Assembly: GCA_024233345.1 (NCBI GenBank)
Contig: JACKPT010000012.1
Coordinates: 56,336 to 120,335 of the forward strand
DNA: 64,000 bases
DNA from: Verrucomicrobiota bacterium
Lineage (GTDB): Bacteria; Verrucomicrobiota; Kiritimatiellia; CAIVKH01
Reading direction: 5' to 3'
The notes under the pieces are model-generated. The model saw nothing but the letters and a program-made list of their open reading frames with translations, was not told where the DNA came from and did no database searches. Positions 53,524-61,385 of this stretch are shown here, in pieces. The translations under genes and the position numbers were made by a program. Position 1 is the stretch's first letter; the number at the start of each line of letters is the position of its first letter.

Positions 53524-56409
53524 TCAGTCGTAGGCCTCCAGGGGCGGGCAACTGCAGACGAGGTGTTTGTCTCCGTAAGGATTGTCGATCCGGGCGACCG
53601 CTGGCCAGAATTTCTTTCCCCGCAGGGTGGGGGCGGGCCAGGCCGCCTCGTCACGGCGGTAGGCATGGGGCCAGTTGTCGCTGGTGACTTCTTCCGCAGT
53701 ATGGGGCGCGCCCTTTAACACATTGTCCTCGCGGTCGGCGGTGCCATTGATGACCGCATCGATCTCACGGCGGATGGAAATCAGGGCGTCACAGAACCGA
53801 TCGAGCTCTTCGAGCGGTTCGCTCTCGGTGGGCTCCACCATCATGGTGCCGGGAATCGGCCACGACACGGTGGGAGCATGAAAGCCATAGTCCATCAGGC
53901 GCTTGGCCACATCGGTTTCATCGATTCCGCTTTTTTCCTTGAGTGGTCGGAGGTCAAAAATCAATTCGTGGGCCACCCTTCCCCTGGTGCCTACGTAGCT
54001 CACCGGGAAATGTTTTTCCAGCCGTGCCTTGATGTAGTTGGCGTTGAGGATGGCATAGCGAGTGGCTTCGGCAAGGCCCTCCCGGCCCAGCATGCAGATA
54101 TACGCATGGGAGATCAGAAGGATGCTGGCACTCCCCCAGGGCGCGGCGGAGATCGCGGGTATCGCCTGCGCGCCCCCGGTTTGCACCAGGGGGTGGCCGG
54201 GCATAAAGGGGGCCAGGTGTGCCGCCGCACAGATGGGGCCCATGCCGGGGCCGCCTCCACCATGGGGAATGCTGAAGGTTTTGTGAAGGTTCAGGTGGCA
54301 GACATCCCCCCCGATCAGCGCAGGGTTGGTCAGCCCGACCTGGGCGTTCATGTTCGCCCCGTCCATATAGACCTGGCCACCCGCGTCGTGGACCTCCCGG
54401 CACAGTTCGCGGATATGATCTTCAAAGACCCCGTAGGTCGAAGGATAGGTGATCATAATCGCGCCCAGCCGATCCCGGTATTCCGCGAGCTTTGCGTGAA
54501 AATCTCCGAGATCCACCCCGCCGTATTCGTCACATTCTACCACCACCACGTCCATACCGCACATTGCCGCTGAGGCGGGGTTGGTCCCGTGGGCGCTCGA
54601 GGGAATGAAGACCACATTCCGATGGGCATTGCCGCAGGCGTGATGATAGGCGCGAATGACCTGAAGCCCGGCATATTCACCCTGGGCACCCGCGTTCGGT
54701 TGCAGGGAGACGGCCGGAAACCCGGTGATGACCGCGAGTGCCTCTTCCAGTTCCCGGAAAATCTGCTGGTAGCCCCGGGTCTGCTCAACCGGGGCAAACG
54801 GATGCAGGGATGCAAAACCCGGCCAGGTGATCGGCTCCATCTCAGCCGCCGCATTCAGCTTCATGGTGCAGGAACCGAGGGGGATCATCGCATGATTCAG
54901 GCCTAGATCCTTGCCCTCCAGATGGCGGAGATACCGCATCATCCCGGTCTCCGAGTGGTATGCCTGAAAAACTGCCTGAGGTAGGAGCGCGCTGGTCCGG
55001 ATCAAATCCTCGTGGAACTCGGACGCATCGGAGACTGTGGGCAATCGCGTGGGCGCCTTGGCCCCGATCAGAGCGGCAAAGAGCTTGAGCAGGGCCTTGA
55101 TTTCGGACGCGGTCGTGGTTTCATCGAGGGCAATGCCGACATGCCGGGCATCGATTCGGCGCAGATTCATTCCTTTTTTCACCGCAGCCTTCATCAAGCC
55201 GTCGGCAAAGTCGCCGAGCGCTTCGGGCCCGGTGATGCGCAGGGTATCAAAAAAGTAGGGATTGGTTTGGATGTAGCCCAGATCCCGGACCCCCCTGTCG
55301 AGCTGCCGTGCCAATCGGTGCACCCGGTGGGCGATCTGGGTCAGACCCTTGGGGCCATGATAGGTCGCATAGAACCCGGCGATGTTGGCGAGCAGGGCCT
55401 GGGCAGTGCAGATGTTCGACTTGGCTTTCTCACGCCGGATATGTTGCTCCCGGGTTTGTAGCGCCATTCGATATGCGGGCTTGCCCAGCCGGTCCTTGGA
55501 TAGACCGATGATCCGACCCGGCATTTCACGGGCGAACGCTTCGCGGGTGGCGAAGAATGCGGCATGCGGTCCACCGTAGCCCATGGGAATACCAAACCGC
55601 TGGGAGGAGCCCAGCACCACATCCGCGCCGATTTCTCCCGGAGGTCTGAGCAGGACCAGGCTCATCAGGTCGGCCGCCACGGCAACCCGGACGCCCTTTT
55701 CATGCGCGCGCTCGATGAATGTCCGGTAGTCGCAGACATTGCCTTCGGCATCGGGAAACTGGACGAGAGCCCCGAAGATCTCCTCGGTCCAGTCGGTTGC
55801 CCGGAACTGACCGATCTGCAAGGTGATTCCGAGGGGTTCGGCTCTCCCGCGCAGAACCTCGATGGTCTGGGGCAGGCAGGTGTCCGCGACAAAGAAAACC
55901 CGGCCGGCGGATTGCTTCCGGTCCCGTTGATGCAGGCGGTAGAGCATGGTCATGGCCTCGGCGGCTGCGGTGGACTCGTCGAGCAGTGAGGCGTTGGCGA
56001 TCTCCATCCCGGTCAGATTGCAAACCATGGTCTGGTAGTTGAACAGGGCCTCCAACCGACCCTGGGAAATTTCCGCCTGATAGGGGGTATAGGGCGTATA
56101 CCATCCGGGATTTTCCAACACGCAGCGGCGAATCACCGCCGGGGTGTGGCACCCGTAGTAGCCAAGTCCAATCATGGACTTGAGCGGCTTGTTCTTGGCC
56201 GCGATTTTTTTCAGACGGTGGTGATACTCCGCTTCCGTTTCACCTTTGGGCGCGGCCAACGGCTTACGAAGCCTGATTGCCTCGGGTATGGTTTCATCAA
56301 TTAACTGATCGATGGACCCGACCCCGATGGTTGAAAGCATGACCTTCAGGTCATGTGCGGCAGGGCCAAGGTGGCGGCGGACAAAGTGGTCTTCAGCGAT
56401 CTTTTTCAT
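53524..56409 (-). CDS. gcvP: Glycine dehydrogenase (decarboxylating), P protein
   Basis: Full-length P protein (961 residues) of the glycine cleavage system, which decarboxylates glycine with PLP and passes the aminomethyl group to the lipoyl H protein. It begins FVRRHLGPAAHDLKVML. The PLP lysine lies in HLNLHKTFSIPHGGGGPGMG, preceded by MDGANMNAQVGL. Both halves of the long single-chain form (gcvPA and gcvPB equivalents) are fused. ATG 56409 is chosen over an in-frame TTG four codons upstream. No gcvT or gcvH is beside it, and I see no glycine-riboswitch pattern in the leader. A promoter candidate lies immediately upstream. Confidence 0.97.
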   Translation of the reverse strand: MKKIAEDHFVRRHLGPAAHDLKVMLSTIGVGSIDQLIDETIPEAIRLRKPLAAPKGETEAEYHHRLKKIAAKNKPLKSMIGLGYYGCHTPAVIRRCVLENPGWYTPYTPYQAEISQGRLEALFNYQTMVCNLTGMEIANASLLDESTAAAEAMTMLYRLHQRDRKQSAGRVFFVADTCLPQTIEVLRGRAEPLGITLQIGQFRATDWTEEIFGALVQFPDAEGNVCDYRTFIERAHEKGVRVAVAADLMSLVLLRPPGEIGADVVLGSSQRFGIPMGYGGPHAAFFATREAFAREMPGRIIGLSKDRLGKPAYRMALQTREQHIRREKAKSNICTAQALLANIAGFYATYHGPKGLTQIAHRVHRLARQLDRGVRDLGYIQTNPYFFDTLRITGPEALGDFADGLMKAAVKKGMNLRRIDARHVGIALDETTTASEIKALLKLFAALIGAKAPTRLPTVSDASEFHEDLIRTSALLPQAVFQAYHSETGMMRYLRHLEGKDLGLNHAMIPLGSCTMKLNAAAEMEPITWPGFASLHPFAPVEQTRGYQQIFRELEEALAVITGFPAVSLQPNAGAQGEYAGLQVIRAYHHACGNAHRNVVFIPSSAHGTNPASAAMCGMDVVVVECDEYGGVDLGDFHAKLAEYRDRLGAIMITYPSTYGVFEDHIRELCREVHDAGGQVYMDGANMNAQVGLTNPALIGGDVCHLNLHKTFSIPHGGGGPGMGPICAAAHLAPFMPGHPLVQTGGAQAIPAISAAPWGSASILLISHAYICMLGREGLAEATRYAILNANYIKARLEKHFPVSYVGTRGRVAHELIFDLRPLKEKSGIDETDVAKRLMDYGFHAPTVSWPIPGTMMVEPTESEPLEELDRFCDALISIRREIDAVINGTADREDNVLKGAPHTAEEVTSDNWPHAYRRDEAAWPAPTLRGKKFWPAVARIDNPYGDKHLVCSCPPLEAYD

Positions 56410-56431
56410 AGGTGGTTCCAAAGCGTATTAG

Positions 56432-56459
56432 ACTATAGCTTTGAGCAGGGCAAAAGCAA
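56432..56459 (-). promoter_or_regulatory. Putative sigma70-type promoter of gcvP
   Basis: On the minus strand TTGCTT (56454-56459), a 16-bp spacer and TATAGT (56432-56437). This would give a leader of about 15-20 nt before ATG 56409. Confidence 0.55.
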
Positions 56460-56751
56460 TGATCATGGTTTCCCTCTGGGTGACGCCATTGAGGAAATCA
56501 TGAAAATCGGACTGGCGACGAATTCGCTCTGCGGGTCGATGCCCATAAAAAAATGAAGTGGCTGGTCTGTCATAACGAGCGGTCGCAGTGGAATTGGGTC
56601 TGCATGTCGGCTCGACCATATCGAGGAGATTGACGGGACGGTCAGGGTGAATGAAGAAGGAGCGCGCGCTGAATGAGCGCTCTGTTGACGTTCAAAGTGA
56701 AGTGAACCTTACGCATTAAGCAAGGCCTGACCCCAGACCTCCAGACCCTAA

Positions 56752-56838
56752 CAGTTCCTCATCGCCCCCGAGCCTGGAGTGGTGTCCCTGCTGGCGCTCG
56801 GGATTGGTTTGCTGGCATGGAAAAAGAGGAACCGATGA
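56752..56838 (+). pseudogene. Orphan PEP-CTERM sorting tail
   Basis: A 28-codon open stretch encodes APEPG, then the hydrophobic helix VVSLLALGIGLLAW, then a basic end KKRNR and a TGA. This is the three-part pattern of PEP-CTERM signals recognised by exosortase. An in-frame TAA (56749-56751) sits right before it and no start codon is available, so only the C-terminus of a former exported protein remains. It implies that the genome has, or had, an exosortase system. Confidence 0.68.
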
Positions 56839-57113
56839 GCGTGTCCTGCCTTGCCTCGCTCCTGGCGGGTCTTTTGGCCGCCCCAACGCAGGCGAGGATG
56901 CCGCCGCCCCAGAAGAGCGCGGTCGGTCGCTCCAGTGTCGGTACCTTACCTCACGACCTGCCCTTGTCCTCCTTCCGGAAAAGACAGGACACGGCCAGGC
57001 TGGCCGTGTCACGCTACGTGTCAAGCGGGGGCTGCAGGTCCATCAGCGGATAAAGCTACCTGTTCCCATCGTCTCGGCAGGGATGCCTCGCCCTACCGCT
57101 CCCTCCGTGGGTC

Positions 57114-58091
57114 TCAGATGCTCTGGAACGACTCGCCGATGCCTTGGAACAGGATCGTGGAGAGGTACCGCTCGCCGGCATCCGGGAGGACAACGACGAT
57201 GGTTTTTCCCGCATAGGCTTCCTGGTTCGCGAGCCGTACGGCGACGGCGGCCGCAGCCCCGCAGGAAATGCCGCACAGAATGCCCTCTTCCTTGGCGAGT
57301 CGCCGGGCCATCTCCACCGCCTCTGCGCTGTCGATTTGCTCTACTTTGTCGACCACGCTGAGGTCGAGGGTGTCGGGGATGAAGCCCGCGCCGATACCCT
57401 GAATTTTATGCGGGCCGGGTTTGAGTTCCTCGCCCGCAAGTTTCTGGGTAATCACCGGACTTTCCGAGGGTTCCACAGCAACCGTTTCGATTGCCTTGCC
57501 CTGAGAATTCTTGATGTAGCGGGAGACGCCACTGATTGTGCCCCCGGTGCCAACCCCGGCGACAAACACATCCAGATCGCCATCGGTATCGTTCCAGATT
57601 TCCGGACCGGTGGTCTCCTCGTGAATCCGCGGGTTGGCGGGGTTTTTGAATTGCTGGGGCAGAAAATATTTGTCCGGGTCGGAGGCGCCCAGTTCTTCTG
57701 CATGCTGAATCGCGCCTTTCATGCCCTGCGGTCCCGGGGTCAGCAATAGATTTGCGCCAAAGGCGGCGAGGACCCGGCGGCGCTCGATGCTCATGGTCTC
57801 GGGCATGGTCAGGGTCAGCTTGTACCCCTTGGCGGCCGCGACATAGGCGAGGGCGATCCCGGTATTGCCACTGGTGGGCTCAACAATTTCCATTCCCGGC
57901 TTCAAAACACCGTGCTTCTCCGCATCCCAGATCATCGAAGCGCCAATCCGGCATTTCACCGAGTAGGCGGGGTTGCGGCCCTCGATTTTGGCGAGGATAC
58001 GCTTGGCTTTCATGCCCTGGGTGACATGGTTCAATTGCACCAGCGGGGTACGGCCAATCGATTGTGAATTATCCGAGTAGATGTTGCTCAT
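57114..58091 (-). CDS. cysK: Cysteine synthase A (O-acetylserine sulfhydrylase)
   Basis: Protein of 325 residues making L-cysteine from O-acetylserine and sulfide with PLP. The PLP lysine is K46 in NPAYSVKCRIGASMIW, and the substrate loop is EPTSGNTGIALAYVAA (SGNTG at 74-78). GAGVGTGGTIS-like phosphate-binding glycines (VAGVGTGGTISGVSRYI) and HKIQGIGAGFIP are also present. It is strikingly similar throughout to the enterobacterial-type CysK as I recall that sequence. AGGAG lies 8 nt before ATG 58091. The gene is monocistronic as far as visible. Confidence 0.96.
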   Translation of the reverse strand: MSNIYSDNSQSIGRTPLVQLNHVTQGMKAKRILAKIEGRNPAYSVKCRIGASMIWDAEKHGVLKPGMEIVEPTSGNTGIALAYVAAAKGYKLTLTMPETMSIERRRVLAAFGANLLLTPGPQGMKGAIQHAEELGASDPDKYFLPQQFKNPANPRIHEETTGPEIWNDTDGDLDVFVAGVGTGGTISGVSRYIKNSQGKAIETVAVEPSESPVITQKLAGEELKPGPHKIQGIGAGFIPDTLDLSVVDKVEQIDSAEAVEMARRLAKEEGILCGISCGAAAAVAVRLANQEAYAGKTIVVVLPDAGERYLSTILFQGIGESFQSI

Positions 58092-58230
58092 AGGTAAATC
58101 TCCTGCTTTATTTAATCTCTACTATATCGATCAGGATTTGCTTTTCAAGGGCAAAAGTACCATTCTGATGAAAAAAATACATTCGGAACCCAGCCTACAA
58201 GTATCCAGTTACCCAGCCCCCGGAAAATCG

Positions 58231-59553
58231 CTACCCGCGAATAACCGCCAGCAGCTCGTCGCGGCGCTGCTCCATCTCTTCCCGGGTTTTCGCTTCCAGG
58301 TTGAGTCGGATCAACGGTTCGGTATTGGAGGCACGGACATTGAACCACCAGGAGTCGAACTCTACGGACAGGCCATCGAGTTCGAACATTCGCCCGGTCG
58401 TGTATTGGGCCTTGAGCTTGGCTAACACCGAGGCGGTATCGGATACCTCGGAATTGATTTCCCCACTGGCGACATATTTCTGGATCGGCTTGATCATTTC
58501 GGACAGGGGAACTTCGCTGGCGCTGACCAGGTTCGCGACAAACAGGACCGCGAGGGAGGAGCTTTCGGCAAAATAGTTCTCCTTGAAATAGTAATGGCCG
58601 GATAGCTCGCCTGCAAACACTGCGTCCTTTTCCCGCATCTGCTGCTTGATGAAGGCGTGTCCGACCCGGGACATGTTGGGGATGCCGCCGTTGGCTTCGA
58701 TCAGTTCCTTCACCGCCCAGCTGCTGCGCAGGTCATAGAAGATGTTCGCGCCTTTTTCCCGCTTCAGCACCATTTCCGCGATCAGGGCGGTGATCATGTC
58801 CATGGGGATGATGTTGCCCTTTTCATCGGTAAAGCCGGCCCGGTCCGCATCCCCGTCAAATGCGACCCCGAAATCGTACTCGCCGGTACGGATCTTGTGC
58901 TGGAGAGCCTCAAAGGTTTCCTCGACCAGCGGGTTGGCCTCGTGGTTGGGAAAGGTGCCGTCGAGCACGTCAAACAGTGGATCGATGTCGACCAGTCCTT
59001 CGAGCACCTTGCCTTCGACGATACCCATCGCGTTGGCGTAATCGATCGCCACCCGGACCGGGCGTTTGAGGTCGGCAAACTCCCGGATGTGGTCGATGTA
59101 GTGGGAAGTGATGTCGTGGGTGGTCAGGGTTCCCGGAGTGGCGGCCACCGGGGCGTAGGCATCGGTAAGAACAATCTGCTCAATCTCCTTGATCCCGGAA
59201 GCTCCACTGATCGGGATCGCCTGTTCGCGGCACAGCTTGAACCCGTTGTATTCCCCGGGATTGTGGGAGGCGGTAATCATGATGCCGGCATCGGCCCCGA
59301 GCCGGCCATTGGCGTAATAGTTCATAGGAGTCGAGCAGATCCCGAGATCGATCACATCCGCCCCCTGTTTCATGATGCCGTCGGCAAGGGCCTTGAACAG
59401 CGGTTCCGAGTGAGGCCGCATATCCCGGCCAACCACAACTTTTTTACACTGGAGAAAGGTCACAAAAGCCCGCCCAATCTGATGGGCCAGCGCCTCGGTC
59501 AATTCCTGTCCGTAAATACCCCGAATGTCATATGCTTTGAAAATACTCGCCAT
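58231..59553 (-). CDS. Phosphomannomutase/phosphoglucomutase
   Basis: Alpha-D-phosphohexomutase of 440 residues that interconverts hexose 1- and 6-phosphates through a phosphoserine. It begins FKAYDIRGIYGQEL. The catalytic serine loop is MITASHNPGEYNGFK, the metal-binding loop is FDGDADRAGF, the sugar-binding loop is GELSGHYYF, and the phosphate-binding loop is VRASNTEPLIRL. The GELSGH form is the type seen in bifunctional PMM/PGM enzymes such as AlgC/ManB. It would supply sugar nucleotides for surface glycans. It lies 139 bp upstream of cysK on the same strand. Confidence 0.94.
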   Translation of the reverse strand: MASIFKAYDIRGIYGQELTEALAHQIGRAFVTFLQCKKVVVGRDMRPHSEPLFKALADGIMKQGADVIDLGICSTPMNYYANGRLGADAGIMITASHNPGEYNGFKLCREQAIPISGASGIKEIEQIVLTDAYAPVAATPGTLTTHDITSHYIDHIREFADLKRPVRVAIDYANAMGIVEGKVLEGLVDIDPLFDVLDGTFPNHEANPLVEETFEALQHKIRTGEYDFGVAFDGDADRAGFTDEKGNIIPMDMITALIAEMVLKREKGANIFYDLRSSWAVKELIEANGGIPNMSRVGHAFIKQQMREKDAVFAGELSGHYYFKENYFAESSSLAVLFVANLVSASEVPLSEMIKPIQKYVASGEINSEVSDTASVLAKLKAQYTTGRMFELDGLSVEFDSWWFNVRASNTEPLIRLNLEAKTREEMEQRRDELLAVIRG

Positions 59554-59730
59554 GGTCTATGCCCTTTCCACTCCGATTTCAGTTCACGCGCGTACCGCGT
59601 CGACGGTTGAAGATAGAGGGCTCGGGGGAATTGCTCAAGTGTGCAATCACGGGGATCCCGCCATCGGGAGCAGGTTCGGGGCAAGAATTTATCTATGCCC
59701 TGTCGGCCGGTTGGGCTACCGTTCCCGTAC

Positions 59731-61200
59731 ATGAGTACCCTTTTTACAGAGCGGGTGGTGGCGATTGCCGGCCGACCCAATGTGGGCAAGTCGGCGATCT
59801 TCAACCGGATCGTCCGGCGGCGCCTTTCGATTGTCCATGAAGAGGTGGGGGTTACCCGGGACCGGGTCTCTGCCGAGGCGGAGTATCAGGAACGGAAATT
59901 TGAAGTCATCGATACGGGGGGGCTGGGTTTTATTGATGGAGAAACCACCCGGGACGGCATCGAGCGGGGCATTCGCGACCAGGTGGCGGCGGGACTTGAA
60001 GATGCCCGGGTGATTTTGTTTGTGGTCGACGGTACGGCCGGGTTGCAGCCGTTGGACCAGGAGGTGGCCCGACTGTTCCGGGAGTCGGGGCGGCCGGTTT
60101 TTCTCGCGGTCAACAAGTGCGATAACGACGAGGTGGAAAAGCATGCGGTGGAGTTCGAGGAGTTGGCGTTTCCGGTCTTTCCGGTCTCGGCTCTTCACAA
60201 TCGCGGGTTTGAGCCTTTGCTGGATGCCGTGGTGGCCGCGTTGCCGGACGAGGTGCCGCTAACCCGGGCGGATCCACTCCGGGTGGCGGTTGTCGGCAAA
60301 CCCAATGCCGGCAAATCTTCCTATCTCAACCGGATTCTGCAAGAGGACCGGTTGATCGTTTCCGATGTCGCGGGAACCACGCGGGACAGTGTGGAATTGC
60401 CCTTTACCATCGGAGAGGGCGAGGATGCCCGGCACTACCTGCTGGTGGATACCGCGGGGCTTCGGCATGTCCGGCGCACCTCCACGGCCGTGGAGTTCTT
60501 CAGTGTCATGCGCTCCCGCCGGGCCATCGAGCGTGCGGATGTGGTGGTGATGATGATGGATGCCGAGGAGGGGCCATCGCGCCAGGACAAGCGCATCGCA
60601 TCGATGATTCTGGAGAACAAGAAGGGGTGTCTGATTCTGGTCAACAAATGGGATCTTGCCGCGGGCAAGGTCAAACAGAAGGACTACCTCAAGGCGATTC
60701 GGGACACCCTGCCGTTTCTGTCCTTCGTGCCGGTGCTGTTTATTTCCGCCAAAGAAGGCGCCAATGTCCGGCAAAGCATCGTGGCCATCGACAAGGTGGC
60801 GGGCGCGATTACCCAGACCCTGACCACCGGGGTGCTGAACCGAATCCTCAAGGATGCCTACGAGAAAGTGCAGCCGCCGATCGTGCGAAACCAGCGGTTC
60901 AAATTTTACTACGCCACCCAGATCGGGGTCCGCCCCATCCGCCTCTCCCTGTTCGTCAACAATGTCAAGTCGTTGACCCAGGCCTATCAATCCTATCTGC
61001 TGAATCAGCTTCGCCTTGCCTATGATCTGGCTGGCGCGCCAATCGACTTGATTTTCAAGTCCAAGCCGATCACCCGGTCGGGTATGGAAGTGGACCCCGC
61101 AGTGAAGAAGCGACCGGCAAAAAAGCCCGCGAGAAAGCCTGCCAAAAAAGCGGCGTCCAGGGGTGCCAAACGGCCTTCTTCGCCGCGCCGCAAGTCCTGA
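59731..61200 (+). CDS. der: Ribosome-biogenesis GTPase Der (EngA)
   Basis: Protein of 489 residues with two tandem Era-type GTPase domains. The first has VVAIAGRPNVGKSAIFNRI, EEVGVTRDR, DTGGLGF and NKCD; the second has VAVVGKPNAGKSSYLNRI, VAGTTRDSV, DTAGLRHVRR and NKWD. A KH-like C-terminal domain (RFKFYYATQIGVRPIRLSLF) follows, then a Lys/Ala/Arg-rich tail of about 35 residues (KKRPAKKPARKPAKKAASRG), longer than in most Der proteins. Needed for 50S subunit maturation. The frame extends upstream to 59641, but ATG 59731 starts at the conserved N-terminus. Confidence 0.96.
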   Translation: MSTLFTERVVAIAGRPNVGKSAIFNRIVRRRLSIVHEEVGVTRDRVSAEAEYQERKFEVIDTGGLGFIDGETTRDGIERGIRDQVAAGLEDARVILFVVDGTAGLQPLDQEVARLFRESGRPVFLAVNKCDNDEVEKHAVEFEELAFPVFPVSALHNRGFEPLLDAVVAALPDEVPLTRADPLRVAVVGKPNAGKSSYLNRILQEDRLIVSDVAGTTRDSVELPFTIGEGEDARHYLLVDTAGLRHVRRTSTAVEFFSVMRSRRAIERADVVVMMMDAEEGPSRQDKRIASMILENKKGCLILVNKWDLAAGKVKQKDYLKAIRDTLPFLSFVPVLFISAKEGANVRQSIVAIDKVAGAITQTLTTGVLNRILKDAYEKVQPPIVRNQRFKFYYATQIGVRPIRLSLFVNNVKSLTQAYQSYLLNQLRLAYDLAGAPIDLIFKSKPITRSGMEVDPAVKKRPAKKPARKPAKKAASRGAKRPSSPRRKS

Positions 61201-61385
61201 CCCGGATCTGCGCTCACACGCAAATAACGCGGCGGTAACGACCTGTAAACTTTCCGCTTTTTTATCTTGATCACCACTACCTGTAGGCGTAATTGTCAAA
61301 TTCGCAGGCAGACACACCAAGATGTAGTAGCTCGTCGCATTTAAGTTGTTGGACATCAATCAGTTAAGAACAGGGAGGCAGACTG
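61201..61385 (+). promoter_or_regulatory. Leader of nrdJ with two possible NrdR-box-like palindromes
   Basis: 185 bp between der and nrdJ. CCACTACCTGTAGGCG (61274-61289) has CTAC/GTAG arms, and a partial match around CACCAAGATGTAGTAG (about 61315-61330) has its centre about 41 bp further, near four helical turns. NrdR boxes usually occur as tandem pairs in phase upstream of RNR genes, but these matches are imperfect. GCGG...CCGC followed by TTTTTT (about 61231-61263) could be a weak der terminator. No cobalamin-riboswitch box was recognised. Confidence 0.3.

Larger units (their letters stand above)
56410..57113. other. Gene-poor gap between gcvP and cysK
   Basis: 704 bp. It holds the gcvP promoter candidate, a GGCCTGACCCC end (about 56724-56734) that recalls the outer end of the inverted-repeat arms at 5326-5412, the orphan PEP-CTERM tail (56752-56838), and a perfect 10-bp stem/3-nt loop hairpin GACACGGCCA-GGC-TGGCCGTGTC (56988-57010) without a U-run. 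A 72-codon open frame from 56835 has a signal-like start but no recognisable body and is not called. The stretch looks like decayed sequence. Confidence 0.5.

Noticed and set aside
56410..56500. Glycine riboswitch before gcvP
   Set aside because: The promoter candidate leaves a leader of under 20 nt, and no tandem glycine-aptamer pattern is visible further upstream.
56835..57053. 72-codon frame starting MSVSCLASLLAGLLAAPTQA
   Set aside because: Signal-like start, but the rest is not recognisable, no ribosome site is convincing, and it runs through a perfect hairpin in a decayed intergenic stretch.
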